64,000 bases of DNA from Microlunatus kandeliicorticis. Its GTDB lineage: Bacteria > Actinomycetota > Actinomycetes > Propionibacteriales > Propionibacteriaceae. Below are positions 33,094 to 42,364 of this stretch, in pieces. The DNA is taken from assembly GCF_014137855.1 (NCBI RefSeq), contig NZ_JACGWT010000003.1, positions 124,001-188,000 of the forward strand. The letters are read 5' to 3'. The notes under the pieces are model-generated. The model saw only the letters and a program-made list of their open reading frames with translations, ran no database searches and had not been told where the DNA came from. Both the position numbers and the translations under genes were made by a program. Each line of letters opens with the position of its first letter. The stretch's first letter is position 1.

Positions 33094-35142
33094 GTGACCG
33101 ACACCACCCCGCAGCACACCTCGAAGCCCTTCGGTTGGGCGATCCTCGGCGCCGGCAGCATCGCCCGGCGCTTCGCGAGCCAGCTCCCCGGCAGCGGCGG
33201 TCGGCTGGTCGCGGTGGGCAGCCGCGACGCCGACCGTGCCGCCGCCTGGGTGGCCGACCTGCCCGCCGAGCACCGCGAGGGCGAGATCAGCACCGGTGAC
33301 TACGACACCGTGCTCGCCGACCCCGCGGTCGACGCCGTCTACGTCGCCGCCGTCCACACCGCGCACGCCGAGCTCACCCTGCGCGCGCTCGCCGCCGGCA
33401 AGCACGTGCTGTGCGAGAAACCGCTCGCCCCCAACCATGGCACCGCGATGGCCATGGTCGACGCCGCCCGGCAGAGCGGGCGGGTGCTGGTCGAGGCCTA
33501 CATGTACCGGTTCCACCCGCAGACGGCGAAGCTCCGCGAGCTGGTGGCCGGCGGGGCGATCGGCGACGTGACCCACGTCGACGCGTCGTTCGCCTTCGAC
33601 ACCGGCGAGCACCGCACCGGGCGGCTCTTCGACCCGGCCACCGCCGGTGGCGGCATCCTCGACGTCGGTGGCTACCCGGTCTCGATCGCCCGCGCGGTCG
33701 CCGGAGCGGTCGCCGGCCGGGCGTTCGCCGAGCCGACCGACCTGACCGCGTCCGGCACGGTGAGCGGGGGCGTCGACCACTGGGCGATCGCCGAGCTCGC
33801 CTTCCCGGGCGGGCTGACCGCCTCGGTGCGCACCGGGGTGCAGCTGCAGGACGCCAACACCGTGACCGTCTACGGCTCGGCCGGGCTGATCCGGCTCACC
33901 GATCCGTGGACGCTGTCGGCCGACCCGCAGCTCGTGCTGCAGGTGGCCGGCCGGCCGGACGAGACGTTCTCCTTCGACGGGGCCAAGCCGTACGCGCTCG
34001 AGGCCGCCGGTCTGCAGGACGCCGCCGAGCAGCTGGGCCGGGGCGGCAGCGGCGACGCGGCCGCGATGAGCACTGCGGACTCGCTCGGCAACGCGCAGGT
34101 GCTGGACCGCTGGCGGGAGGCGATCGGGCTGCGCTATCCCTTCGAGACCGAGGACGCCGACATCCCTCCGGTGCTGCTCTCCACCCTCGGCGGCGGGTCG
34201 CTGTCGGTCGACGCGGACGCGCCGATGCCCTACGGCGAGATCGACGGCGTCGGCAAGAAGATCTCCCGGCTGGTGATGGGGGTCGACAACCAGCCCGACC
34301 TGGCGCACGCCTCGGCGATCTTCGACCACTTCTTCACCCGCGGCGGGAACACCTTCGACACCGGGTACATCTACGGCGGCGGGCTGCTCGAGGGCCGGCT
34401 CGGCCGCTGGATCGCGAACCGGGGGGTCCGCGAGGACGTCGTGGTGATCACCAAGGGCGCGCACACCCCGCACTGCGACCCGGAGTCGATCACCCGTCAG
34501 CTGCTCGAGAGCCTCGAGCGGCAGGGCACCGACTACGCCGACATCTACCTGATGCACCGCGACAACCCGGAGGTGCCGGTCGGTGAGTTCGTCGACGTGC
34601 TCGACGAGCACGCCCGGGCCGGCCGGATCAGGGTCTTCGGCGGGTCGAACTGGAGCCTCGAGCGGTTCGACGAGGCCAACGCCTACGCCGCGCAGAACGG
34701 CAAGCAGGGCTTCGCGGTGCTGAGCAACCACTTCGGCCTGGCCGAGGCGCTCGACGTGCCCTGGGCCGGGTGCCGGCACGTCACCGACCGCGCCTCGAAG
34801 CAGTGGCTGCGCGAGCGCCAGGTGCCGCTGTTCCCGTGGTCGAGCCAGGCCCGCGGGTTCTTCACCGGACGGGCGCGTCCGGACGACCGGTCCGACGCCG
34901 AGCTGGTGCGCTGCTACTACAGCGACGACAACTTCGAGCGGCTGGCCCGGGCCGAGAAGCTCGCCGCCGAGCGCGGGGTGGAGGCGACCGCGATCGCGTT
35001 GGCGTTCGTGCTCCAGCAGCCGTTCCCGACCTTCCCGCTGTTCGGTCCGCGGACGATCGCCGAGACCCGCTCGTCGATGGCCGGTCTGGGGGTCACCCTG
35101 ACCCCGGCCGAGCTCGACTGGCTCGATCTCGTCGAGGACTGA
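33094..35142 (+). CDS. Gfo/Idh/MocA oxidoreductase fused to aldo/keto reductase
   Basis: Two-domain enzyme of 682 aa. Residues about 10-345 form a Gfo/Idh/MocA NAD(P)-dependent dehydrogenase: Rossmann GAGSIA near residue 19 and CEKPLAPN near 107, the substrate-facing EAYMYRFHP near 138, and DVGGYPV. From about 375 to the end is an aldo/keto reductase: FDTGYIYGGG with the catalytic Asp/Tyr near 420, TKGAHTPH with Lys near 454, and LMHRDNP with His near 488. The GTG start has GGAG 5 bases before it. It probably oxidises and reduces a sugar brought in by the divergent transporter; the substrate is unknown. Confidence 0.9.
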   Translation: MTDTTPQHTSKPFGWAILGAGSIARRFASQLPGSGGRLVAVGSRDADRAAAWVADLPAEHREGEISTGDYDTVLADPAVDAVYVAAVHTAHAELTLRALAAGKHVLCEKPLAPNHGTAMAMVDAARQSGRVLVEAYMYRFHPQTAKLRELVAGGAIGDVTHVDASFAFDTGEHRTGRLFDPATAGGGILDVGGYPVSIARAVAGAVAGRAFAEPTDLTASGTVSGGVDHWAIAELAFPGGLTASVRTGVQLQDANTVTVYGSAGLIRLTDPWTLSADPQLVLQVAGRPDETFSFDGAKPYALEAAGLQDAAEQLGRGGSGDAAAMSTADSLGNAQVLDRWREAIGLRYPFETEDADIPPVLLSTLGGGSLSVDADAPMPYGEIDGVGKKISRLVMGVDNQPDLAHASAIFDHFFTRGGNTFDTGYIYGGGLLEGRLGRWIANRGVREDVVVITKGAHTPHCDPESITRQLLESLERQGTDYADIYLMHRDNPEVPVGEFVDVLDEHARAGRIRVFGGSNWSLERFDEANAYAAQNGKQGFAVLSNHFGLAEALDVPWAGCRHVTDRASKQWLRERQVPLFPWSSQARGFFTGRARPDDRSDAELVRCYYSDDNFERLARAEKLAAERGVEATAIALAFVLQQPFPTFPLFGPRTIAETRSSMAGLGVTLTPAELDWLDLVED

Positions 35143-35155
35143 GGAAGGGTGATCC

Positions 35156-36199
35156 GTGCCCGGTGACCGCGTCGCGGTGAGCGGCGTCGACGCGTGGCGG
35201 CCGGCCGACGGCCGGGCCACCATCGTCGACGTCGCGGCCGCGGCCGGGGTCTCCCGGCAGACGGTCACCCGGGCGATGAACGACATGCCCGGGATCAGCC
35301 CGCGCACCAAGGCCCGGGTGCTGGCTGCGGCGCAGGAGCTGCAGTACCGGCCGTCGCGGTTCGGGCGCGGGCTGGTCAAGCCGTCGCAGCGGACGCTCGG
35401 GCTGCTGGTCACCGACTTGACCAACCCCTACTACCCCGAGCTGGCCTCGGCGGTGATCGGCGCGGCCGCCGAACGCGGCTGGAGCGTGGTGCTGGCCGAG
35501 GAGAAGCACGCCACCGACCACCGGCGGCAGGTGCGCGAGCTGGCCGGGCAGGTCGACGCGCTGGTCGGCTACGTCGGCGCCGAGCACCCGGGCCGCGGCG
35601 AGGACACCGACGAGCGGCTGGGCGTGCCGCTGGTGCAGGTGGACGTCGAACCGCACCAGACCGACCACGGTGGGGTGGTGTTCAGCCCGCGGCTGGGGGT
35701 CGAGCAGGCCATCGAGCACCTCGCCGGGTTCGGGGTGCGCCGACCGGTGATGATCGACTCGGCCGGCCCCGACCTGCCGAGCCGACGGGGCCGGCTGTTC
35801 GTGGACGGCTGGGCGGCCCGTGGGGTCGACGCGCTGTGGATCCCGGCGGGCGACGCCACCGTGACCACCGGTGTCTCCGGGCTGGAGCGGGCGCTCGGCG
35901 AGCGCCCGGATCTCGACGCCGTGCTGGCCTTCAACGACGTGATGGCGCTCGGGGTGCTCAGCGCGCTGCGCGGTCACGGCATCGGCGTGCCCGACCAGGT
36001 GCGGGTGATCGGCGTCGACGGCCTGAGCCTCGGGGAGCTGGCCAACCCCCGGCTGACCACGATCGCCATCGACCTGGCCGTGGTGGCCCGACTGGCCGTC
36101 GAGCTCGCCGTCGGCATGGACGGGGGCACCGTCCCACGGTCCGGCCCCGGCGCCCGCCGCTCGGTCTCCTACCAGCTGCACGTCCGCGAGTCCGCCTGA
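35156..36199 (+). CDS. LacI/GalR-family transcriptional regulator
   Basis: Regulator of 347 aa. The HTH is ATIVDVAAAAGVSRQTVTRAMND near residues 21-43, followed by the hinge helix region YRPSRFGRGL with the minor-groove element. A periplasmic-binding-protein-like sensor domain follows (GLLVTDLTNPYYPELASAVI, FNDVMALGVL, VIGVDGLSLGELANPRLTTI). It starts 13 bp after the oxidoreductase fusion with AGGAAGGG before its GTG, so it is co-transcribed and probably autoregulated. The two GTGAAC palindromes in the divergent promoter are the obvious targets. The inducer is presumably the imported sugar or its product. Confidence 0.92.
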   Translation: MPGDRVAVSGVDAWRPADGRATIVDVAAAAGVSRQTVTRAMNDMPGISPRTKARVLAAAQELQYRPSRFGRGLVKPSQRTLGLLVTDLTNPYYPELASAVIGAAAERGWSVVLAEEKHATDHRRQVRELAGQVDALVGYVGAEHPGRGEDTDERLGVPLVQVDVEPHQTDHGGVVFSPRLGVEQAIEHLAGFGVRRPVMIDSAGPDLPSRRGRLFVDGWAARGVDALWIPAGDATVTTGVSGLERALGERPDLDAVLAFNDVMALGVLSALRGHGIGVPDQVRVIGVDGLSLGELANPRLTTIAIDLAVVARLAVELAVGMDGGTVPRSGPGARRSVSYQLHVRESA

Positions 36200-36214
36200 G
36201 CCGAACCACGGGCA

Positions 36215-36352
36215 CGCGCTTCGACGGGCTCAGCGCGCGGTGGAGCTCGGCGCGCTCGCGCGCTTCGACGGGCCCAGCGCGCGGTGGAGATCGGCGCGCT
36301 CGCGCTCCCCCGTGAAGGTGCGCTGGGCGCTCCCCCGTGAACGTGCGCTGAG
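36215..36352. repeat. Direct repeats with REP core between convergent genes
   Basis: Two 44-bp units (36215-36258 and 36259-36302) differ at two positions and each contain CTTCGACGGG-[CT]-TCAGC-like REP sequence. Two 25-bp units follow (36303-36352) that read CGCTCCCCCGTGAA and onward. A final REP core extends to 36363. The array lies between the LacI and Tricorn stops. Confidence 0.8.
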
Positions 36353-36385
36353 CCTGTCGAAGTGCTCGGCAAGCTAGCCGCCGCC

Positions 36386-39300
36386 TCAGCGGCGGACCCG
36401 CGGGGCCGGCAGGTCCGGCGGGGTGGCGGCCGGGGTCCGGGCGAGCCGGTCGAAAGCCTCGGCGACCGCCCGGTCGAGCTGCGGGTCGATCCCGTCGAGG
36501 TAGTCGGCCGGGGTCATCTCGACCTCGATGTCGGGGTCGACCCCGTGGTTCTCGACGCCCCACTCGTAGCCGCTGATCCAGAACGGGTAGCGCGGCTGGG
36601 TGACGCCGGTGCCGTCGATCAGGTCGAAGCGACCGTCGATCCCCACCACGCCGCCCCAGGTGCGGGTGCCGATCACCGGACCGATCCCCATCGCCTGGAC
36701 GACCGCGTTGACGATGTCGCCGTCCGAGCCCGACCACTCGTTGGCCACGAACACCACCGGACCCCGCGGCGCGAGCGACGGGTACTCCTCGGCGGTCTCG
36801 AAGTGCCGCGAGCGGCCCCAGGCCTGCACCCGCCGGGCCAGCCGCTCGACCACCAGCTGGCTGATGTGCCCGCCGCGGTTGTAACGGACGTCGACCACCA
36901 GGCCCTCGGCGCGGGTGGCGCGCTCGAGGTCGCGGTGCAGCTGCGCCCAGCCGGGCGCCATCATGTCGGGCACGTGGACGTAGCCGAGCCGGCCCTGACC
37001 ACGCTCGGCGACGTACTGGCGCCGCCCGGCTACCCAGGCCTGGTAGCGCAGGTCCTCCTCGTCGGCCAGCGGGACGACCGCGACCCGCCGCTCGCCCCCA
37101 CCGTCGGGATCGGCCAGCCGCAGCTCGACCGGGCGGTCGGCGGCACCGATCAGCCCACCCGCCGGCCCGGTGACCGGGTCGACCGGACGCCCGTCGACCG
37201 CGGTGATCCGCATCCCCGTCCGGGCGCCCACACCGGGGGCACGGAGCGGCGAGCGCGCCTTGGGCTCCGAGGACTCGCCCGGGAGGATCGAGGTGATCAC
37301 CCAGCCGTCCTCGGACGGTTCGAGGTCGGCCCCGAGGAAGCCGAGCCGCCGGCTCTGGTCACCGGGCGGCTCCGGAGCGCTGGCGTAGGCGTGCGAGGTG
37401 TTGAACTCGCCACCGAACTCCCACAGCAGGGCGACCACGTCGTCGTGGCAGCAGGCGCGCTCGACCAGACCGAGGTAGCGACGGGCGAGCGCGTCGACGT
37501 CGATCCCGTCGAGGTCCTCGCGCCAGTAGTGGTCGCGCATCAGGCGGACGTTCTCGGCGATCATCTGCCGCCACTCGGCCACCGGGTCGAGCTCGAACCG
37601 CAGCCGGTCGAGGTCCACCGTGACCTTGGCGGGATCGTCGCCCTCGACCTTCCGGTCGGTGGGTCCGACGGTCACCGTCGCCTTGTCGCGGACGACCACC
37701 CGGCGGCCGTCGCCGCTGACCGCGTAGTCGTCGACCCGGTCGGCGACCACGGTGAGCTTGCGCGCGCCGAGGTCGAAGTGCTCGAGCGCGTCGCCCGGCG
37801 GCTCGTCGGCCAGTCCGGAGCGACCCGCACCCAGGACGCCCTGCTCGGCGTGCTCGTGGATCCAGGCCACGCCGGTCGCGGTGCTCGCGACCGCCCGGTA
37901 ACCACCGGCCGGCACCGGGAACGGGACCAGCCGCTCCTCGAAGCCGTCGAGGTCGACGTCCGGGGACGCCGGCGGCTCGCCGTCCTTCGCCGCGCCTCTC
38001 GCAGCGCCGTCGGCAGCGCTCGTCGCGTCCGGTCCGGCTCCGTCGCCCTGTCCCCCGCCGGCTCCGTCCTTGACCTCGTCCTTCCCCTCGGCCAGCGCCC
38101 AGCCATCGACCGACGGCCCGAACGGCGCCGCCTCGGTGGCGCTCAGCGGAATCAGGTAGGGCCGGGTGCCCGAGGCGAACGACATCTGGAAGACGTGCGC
38201 GTCGTAGACCGGGTCGAAGGTGCGGGTGGACAGGAACACCAGGTGCCGACCGTCGGCGGTGAACGCCGGCGCGGAGTCGGTGAAGCGGCCCTCGGTGAGC
38301 GGCACCGGATCGGACCCGGCGCGCAGGTCGGCCAGCAGCAGCTGCCGGTGCGACCAGCCGACCGGCTGGCTCCACACCAGATAGCGCCCGTCGGGGCTGA
38401 ACGCCAGCCCGTCGGGCTCGCCGTCGGCGCTCCGGGTCAGGGTGCGCACCGGGTCGGCTCCGCTCCCCTCGCCGAGGTCGACGACGCTGACCCGGCCGTC
38501 GTGGCTGACCACGGCCGCCCGGGTCCCGTCCGGGGACGAGGCCAGGCTCAGCACCCGGCCGAACCGGCCCGCGGCGAGCGTCCGCGGCGCGGTGGTGCCG
38601 TCGGTGGCGACCACGACCAGCGCGTCCTCGCCGTCGGCCCCGTCGGCCCCGTCGGCCCCGTCGGCCCCGTCGGTGACGGTGACGGCACGGTCGCGGCCGA
38701 GCGGGTGCAGCTCGCGGGCGCGGACGCCGGAGTCGGCCACCAGCGCCCGGGCCGGACCCTCGCGGTGGGTCAGGTAGAAGGCCTTGCCACGCCACTCGAC
38801 CAGCGAGCCGGCGGCGTCGTGGTCGGGTCGGACCGCGACCAGGTTCTTGGTCGGGTCGAGCCGACGGGTGGCCCGGCCGGCCACCGCCGGCAGCCGGATC
38901 TCGACCGGCTCGGGCTCCGCGTCGAGACCCGGGAGCAGATAGACGGTCCCGTAGGCGTGATAGACGACCCGGGTGCCGTCGGTGACCGGGTCGCGGACGT
39001 AGCCCTGGTCGGCGTCGTGCCGGGTGTGCTGCCGCAGCTCGGCCGCGGTGGCGGTGGCCAGGTCGGCCGCGGCCACCGAGAACAGGTTGGCCGGCTGGTC
39101 GGCCGGTCCGGGCAGCTCGGCCAGGTGGTCGGAGGCGAACACCAGCCGGTCGCCGACCCACGACGGGTTGGCCAGCCCGGCGGTGACGTCGCGCAGCACC
39201 CGGGTCCAGTCCCGGCCCTCGCCGGTCCGGTCCCACCAGAGCTTGGCCGCGGTGCCGCCGCGGTAGCGCTTCCAGTCCCCCGGCGGACGACTGTGCGGCG

Positions 39301-39739
39301 TGGCGACCACGACCCCTCCCGGTCCGGTCGCCACCCCGGAGGCTGGGCCGTGGCGGAGCCGTTCGCTCCGGCCGTCGAGACCGACGGCGTAGGTGAACGT
39401 CTGCCGCAGGTTGGCCGCGCCACCCGCGGTGGCCACCAGCACCCGGCCGTCCTCGGTCCAGCCGAGGACACCGGTGGTCGGGTGCCCCCAGTACGTGAGC
39501 CGGCGGGCGTCGCCGCCCTCGACGGGCGCGACGTAGACGTCGAAGGCCCCGTCGCGGGTCGAGGCCCAGGCGATCCAGGTCCCGTCGGGGCTGAACCGGG
39601 GCTGCCGCACCGGGGTCGCGTCGCTGCTGAACCGCCAGGCCCGACCGCCCCCGACCGGGGCGAGCCAGACGTCGTCGGCGGCACAGACGGCGAGCAGGTC
39701 GTCGTGCAGGTCCGGGAACCGGAAGTAACCGTGCGCCAT
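36386..39739 (-). CDS. Tricorn-like serine protease
   Basis: Large cytosolic peptidase of 1117 aa that trims oligopeptides released by proteasome or other proteases. The N-terminal half is a six-bladed WD/TolB-type propeller (FSPDGTWIAW, YLVWSQPVGWSH), then a second propeller, a C1 helical bundle (MRDHYWREDLDGIDVDALARRY), a PDZ domain and the C-terminal protease domain. The nucleophile lies in NEWSGSDGDIVNA near residue 1003. The substrate-facing end GYEWGVENHGVDPD matches Tricorn. A low-complexity insertion (GADGADGADG near 365) and a Gly/Asp/Ala loop near 570 are unusual. The start is ATG at 39739. It is the last gene of a five-gene run. Confidence 0.92.
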   Translation of the reverse strand: MAHGYFRFPDLHDDLLAVCAADDVWLAPVGGGRAWRFSSDATPVRQPRFSPDGTWIAWASTRDGAFDVYVAPVEGGDARRLTYWGHPTTGVLGWTEDGRVLVATAGGAANLRQTFTYAVGLDGRSERLRHGPASGVATGPGGVVVATPHSRPPGDWKRYRGGTAAKLWWDRTGEGRDWTRVLRDVTAGLANPSWVGDRLVFASDHLAELPGPADQPANLFSVAAADLATATAAELRQHTRHDADQGYVRDPVTDGTRVVYHAYGTVYLLPGLDAEPEPVEIRLPAVAGRATRRLDPTKNLVAVRPDHDAAGSLVEWRGKAFYLTHREGPARALVADSGVRARELHPLGRDRAVTVTDGADGADGADGADGEDALVVVATDGTTAPRTLAAGRFGRVLSLASSPDGTRAAVVSHDGRVSVVDLGEGSGADPVRTLTRSADGEPDGLAFSPDGRYLVWSQPVGWSHRQLLLADLRAGSDPVPLTEGRFTDSAPAFTADGRHLVFLSTRTFDPVYDAHVFQMSFASGTRPYLIPLSATEAAPFGPSVDGWALAEGKDEVKDGAGGGQGDGAGPDATSAADGAARGAAKDGEPPASPDVDLDGFEERLVPFPVPAGGYRAVASTATGVAWIHEHAEQGVLGAGRSGLADEPPGDALEHFDLGARKLTVVADRVDDYAVSGDGRRVVVRDKATVTVGPTDRKVEGDDPAKVTVDLDRLRFELDPVAEWRQMIAENVRLMRDHYWREDLDGIDVDALARRYLGLVERACCHDDVVALLWEFGGEFNTSHAYASAPEPPGDQSRRLGFLGADLEPSEDGWVITSILPGESSEPKARSPLRAPGVGARTGMRITAVDGRPVDPVTGPAGGLIGAADRPVELRLADPDGGGERRVAVVPLADEEDLRYQAWVAGRRQYVAERGQGRLGYVHVPDMMAPGWAQLHRDLERATRAEGLVVDVRYNRGGHISQLVVERLARRVQAWGRSRHFETAEEYPSLAPRGPVVFVANEWSGSDGDIVNAVVQAMGIGPVIGTRTWGGVVGIDGRFDLIDGTGVTQPRYPFWISGYEWGVENHGVDPDIEVEMTPADYLDGIDPQLDRAVAEAFDRLARTPAATPPDLPAPRVRR
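38631..38672. repeat. 9-bp coding tandem repeat within the Tricorn gene
   Basis: CCGTCGGCC repeated about 4.6 times encodes a Gly-Ala-Asp run in a surface loop of the propeller domain. Copy number could vary without a frame change. Confidence 0.9.
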
Positions 39740-39793
39740 GTCCGGCACCCTACGGATCCCCACCGACACCCGCTGCCCTGGTCCCGGGTCCGC

Positions 39794-40330
39794 TCAGCCG
39801 GCGAACCGCCACCGGGTGCAGCTGGCCGGGAACGACTCCCACCCGAACGCCGTCCGCGGGGTCACCGCGTACAGCCCGCCCTCGTCCCAGCCGGTCGGCT
39901 CGGGGCTGTAGCCGCGCGTCCCGAACAACCGGGTGAACGCAGCCGCCAGCCGCCCACCGAGCTCGGCCCCCGGCGGCCCGGCCTCGGCCGCGACCCCCTC
40001 GACGATCAGGGCCCGGTCGCCGTCCTCGAGGTGCACGCTGATCGCGGGGTTGGCGGCGAGATTGCGCATCCGCCGGGTCTCCGGACTGCCGTCGAACCAG
40101 AGCCGACGGTCGAGCCAGACGCCCCAGGCGGGCATCGCGTGCGGACGGCCGTCGGGACGGGTGGTGTGGAACCAGAACGTGCCGGTGGCCTGCAGCCGCT
40201 GCTCCGCCCAGGACCAGGGCAGCAGGCCCTCGTCGGTGTCCGGGACGCCGTAGTCGTGCGGCACCCTGGGCCGCGAGGCGACCGGTTCGGGCGGCGGGGA
40301 CCAGGCGGTGTTCGGTGGTGGGTCGTCCAT
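39794..40330 (-). CDS. Pyridoxamine 5'-phosphate oxidase-fold (PPOX/FDOR) protein
   Basis: Split-barrel flavin- or F420-binding protein of 178 aa. The opening strands read GTFWFHTTRPDGRPHAMPAWGVW near residue 49, then LWFDGSPETRRMRNLAANP and AISVHLEDGDRALIVEG, the usual PPOX order. The C-terminus ends WESFPASCTRWRFA, often seen in actinobacterial FDOR proteins. The reaction cannot be assigned; members reduce quinones or other substrates with F420H2 or FMN. It lies between the S9 peptidase (47 bp) and Tricorn (54 bp) on the same strand. Confidence 0.88.
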   Translation of the reverse strand: MDDPPPNTAWSPPPEPVASRPRVPHDYGVPDTDEGLLPWSWAEQRLQATGTFWFHTTRPDGRPHAMPAWGVWLDRRLWFDGSPETRRMRNLAANPAISVHLEDGDRALIVEGVAAEAGPPGAELGGRLAAAFTRLFGTRGYSPEPTGWDEGGLYAVTPRTAFGWESFPASCTRWRFAG

Positions 40331-40377
40331 GACCGGACGCTAGCGCCGGCCACCGACAGTCACCTCCCGTCGTGGAC

Positions 40378-42309
40378 TCAGCCCGCAGCACCGGTGACCG
40401 GGTCGACCAGCCACCGGGTGAGCCACCCGCGGACCGCCGCGGTCAGCCGTTCCCGGTTCTCCTGCTTGGTGATCGCGTGCCCCTCGTCGTCGAAGACCAG
40501 CAGCTCGTGGACCGCGCCGCGTTCGGCCAGTGCGGCGGCGACCTGGTGCGACTCGCTGGTCGGCACGTTGGTGTCCTGCCCGCCGTGGACCACCAGCAGC
40601 GGGGCCCGAATCGCGTCCAGCCGGGTCATCGGCGAGAGCCGTCCGAGCAGCTCCCGGTCCCGGACCGGGTGGCCGTACTTCGGCTGCGCCGCCAACGCGA
40701 TCCACGGATCGGTGTGGGCGTAGAAGGTGCGCAGGTCGCTCATCCCGCAGATGCTGATCCCGGCCGCGAACAGCGCGGGGTGGAAGGTCAGCGACGCCTG
40801 GGTGAGGTAGCCGCCGTAGGACCAGCCGGCGCAGCCGATCCGCCCTGGGTCGGCCCCGAGCTCCGCGACCAGGAACCGGACGCAGTCGGCGACGTCGTCG
40901 ATCCCGGCGAACCGCCGCTCGACGTCGTCGGCGTGGCTGAACGCGCGACCGAAGCCGCCCGAGCCGCGGACGTTCGGGGCCAGCACCGAGATCCCCGCCG
41001 CCAGCACCGCCGGGAATAGCTCGCTGTAGTCCGGTCGGGCCTGGTCCTCCGGTCCGCCGTGCAGGTACAACAGCGTCGGCCCGGCGGGACCATCGGCGTC
41101 GGCCGGGTAGAACCAACCGGTCAGCTCGAGGCCGTCCCGGGCGGCGAACCGCACCAGCCGCGGCTGGACGGCGTCCGGCTGCCGGATGGCCGGCTCGATC
41201 GGCTCCCACCGCCCGGACCGCGGGTCGACCACCTGGACCGACCGCGGGCGGCCCGGCGCCTGGACGGTCAGCGCCAGCAGCGTGCCGTCGGCGGTGATGC
41301 TCAGCTCGGAGCCGACCACCGGGTGCGACCCGTCCGGTCCGGACCCGGGCAGCGGCAACGGTGGGCGCAGGGTGCCGTCGGAGAGCTCGAGCACCTGGAG
41401 CTCGGAGGCGCCGGCCAGGTTCCACAGCAGCACCACCGTGCTGAGGTCGTCGCTGACCGCGAACTCGTCGAGGTCGGCGTCGGCGCGCTCGGCCAGCACC
41501 CGGTGGGTGACCCCGTGCTCGGTCACCGTCACCTGGAGCAGCCGGGCGAAGTCCTGGCCGGGTGGCCGCGGCCGCGCGCCTTCGTGGTCGCTGCGCACGA
41601 GCACCCGGACGAACCCCCGGGTGCTGTCGAAGCCGTACTCCTTCGCCGGCCGGTAGAGCCGGGTGCGGGTCTCGCCGGCCACGTGCAGCAGCCGGAGCGG
41701 GCGCTGGTCGTCGAGGATCACCCCCGGGTCGGTGACCGAGCCCGGGTCCGGCGGCAGCAGCGGGGCGGCGATCCCGCCCCGCACCAGCGCCAGCGACCGG
41801 TCCCCGCGCGGGCCGGTGCGGATCAGCGTGGAGCCGGCCCAGGCGTCGACCAGCCGGGCGCCGCGCTGGCGGTGCACCACGGTGACCAGGCCGTTGCGCG
41901 GGTCCACCAGCTGCGCTTCCGCCTCGGTGCCGTCGGCGTCGAGCGCGTGGACCGCGACCAGCGGGCCGTCCCAGCCGATCAGCTCGGCGGTGCCGTCGGC
42001 CTGGTCGATCCGCCGCGCGGAACGGTCGTCGGGATCGGTGGTGACCACCCACACCTGGGTGCGCACGCCCCCGTCCGGGGCGGTCTGACAGGCCAGCCAG
42101 CCTCCGTCGGGCGAGTGGATGATCCGGGTGATCGGACCGTCGACCGGCAGCACCACCGGTCGCGACTCCCCCGCCGCCACCCGCGACCCGCGGGCGCGCA
42201 GGAACCGCTGCACGGCCCGCGGATAGCCACCGTCGTCGACGATGTGCGCGAACGCGGCGCCGTCGGGGCTGATCGAGGCGCCGTAGCTGGGTCGCAGCTC
42301 GGCGTTCAC
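40378..42309 (-). CDS. S9-family prolyl oligopeptidase-like peptidase
   Basis: Serine peptidase of 643 aa with an N-terminal seven-bladed propeller (residues about 1-380) and a C-terminal alpha/beta hydrolase domain. The nucleophile is in CAGWSYGGYLT (Ser near 497), the acid in HGGQDTNVPTSES (Asp near 579) and the His in FDDEGHAI (near 611). The segment YLHGGPEDQARP is the oxyanion loop. No signal peptide, so it acts on cytosolic peptides, as acyl-aminoacyl or dipeptidyl peptidases do. GTG at 42309 opens NAELRPSYGASISPDG, the start of the first blade. It lies 55 bp after the amidotransferase gene. Confidence 0.92.
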   Translation of the reverse strand: MNAELRPSYGASISPDGAAFAHIVDDGGYPRAVQRFLRARGSRVAAGESRPVVLPVDGPITRIIHSPDGGWLACQTAPDGGVRTQVWVVTTDPDDRSARRIDQADGTAELIGWDGPLVAVHALDADGTEAEAQLVDPRNGLVTVVHRQRGARLVDAWAGSTLIRTGPRGDRSLALVRGGIAAPLLPPDPGSVTDPGVILDDQRPLRLLHVAGETRTRLYRPAKEYGFDSTRGFVRVLVRSDHEGARPRPPGQDFARLLQVTVTEHGVTHRVLAERADADLDEFAVSDDLSTVVLLWNLAGASELQVLELSDGTLRPPLPLPGSGPDGSHPVVGSELSITADGTLLALTVQAPGRPRSVQVVDPRSGRWEPIEPAIRQPDAVQPRLVRFAARDGLELTGWFYPADADGPAGPTLLYLHGGPEDQARPDYSELFPAVLAAGISVLAPNVRGSGGFGRAFSHADDVERRFAGIDDVADCVRFLVAELGADPGRIGCAGWSYGGYLTQASLTFHPALFAAGISICGMSDLRTFYAHTDPWIALAAQPKYGHPVRDRELLGRLSPMTRLDAIRAPLLVVHGGQDTNVPTSESHQVAAALAERGAVHELLVFDDEGHAITKQENRERLTAAVRGWLTRWLVDPVTGAAG

Positions 42310-42364
42310 GCGGCGGGGCTGCTCGGCTCGGGTGCGGACACGATCGCCCAGTCTCCGCTGCGGG

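Noticed and set aside
36362-40723. A 1453-codon open frame on the + strand opposite the Tricorn gene
   Set aside because: Arg/Gly/Pro/Val-rich product with no domain; it is the antisense of a well-supported protease and is open only because stop codons are rare at this GC content.
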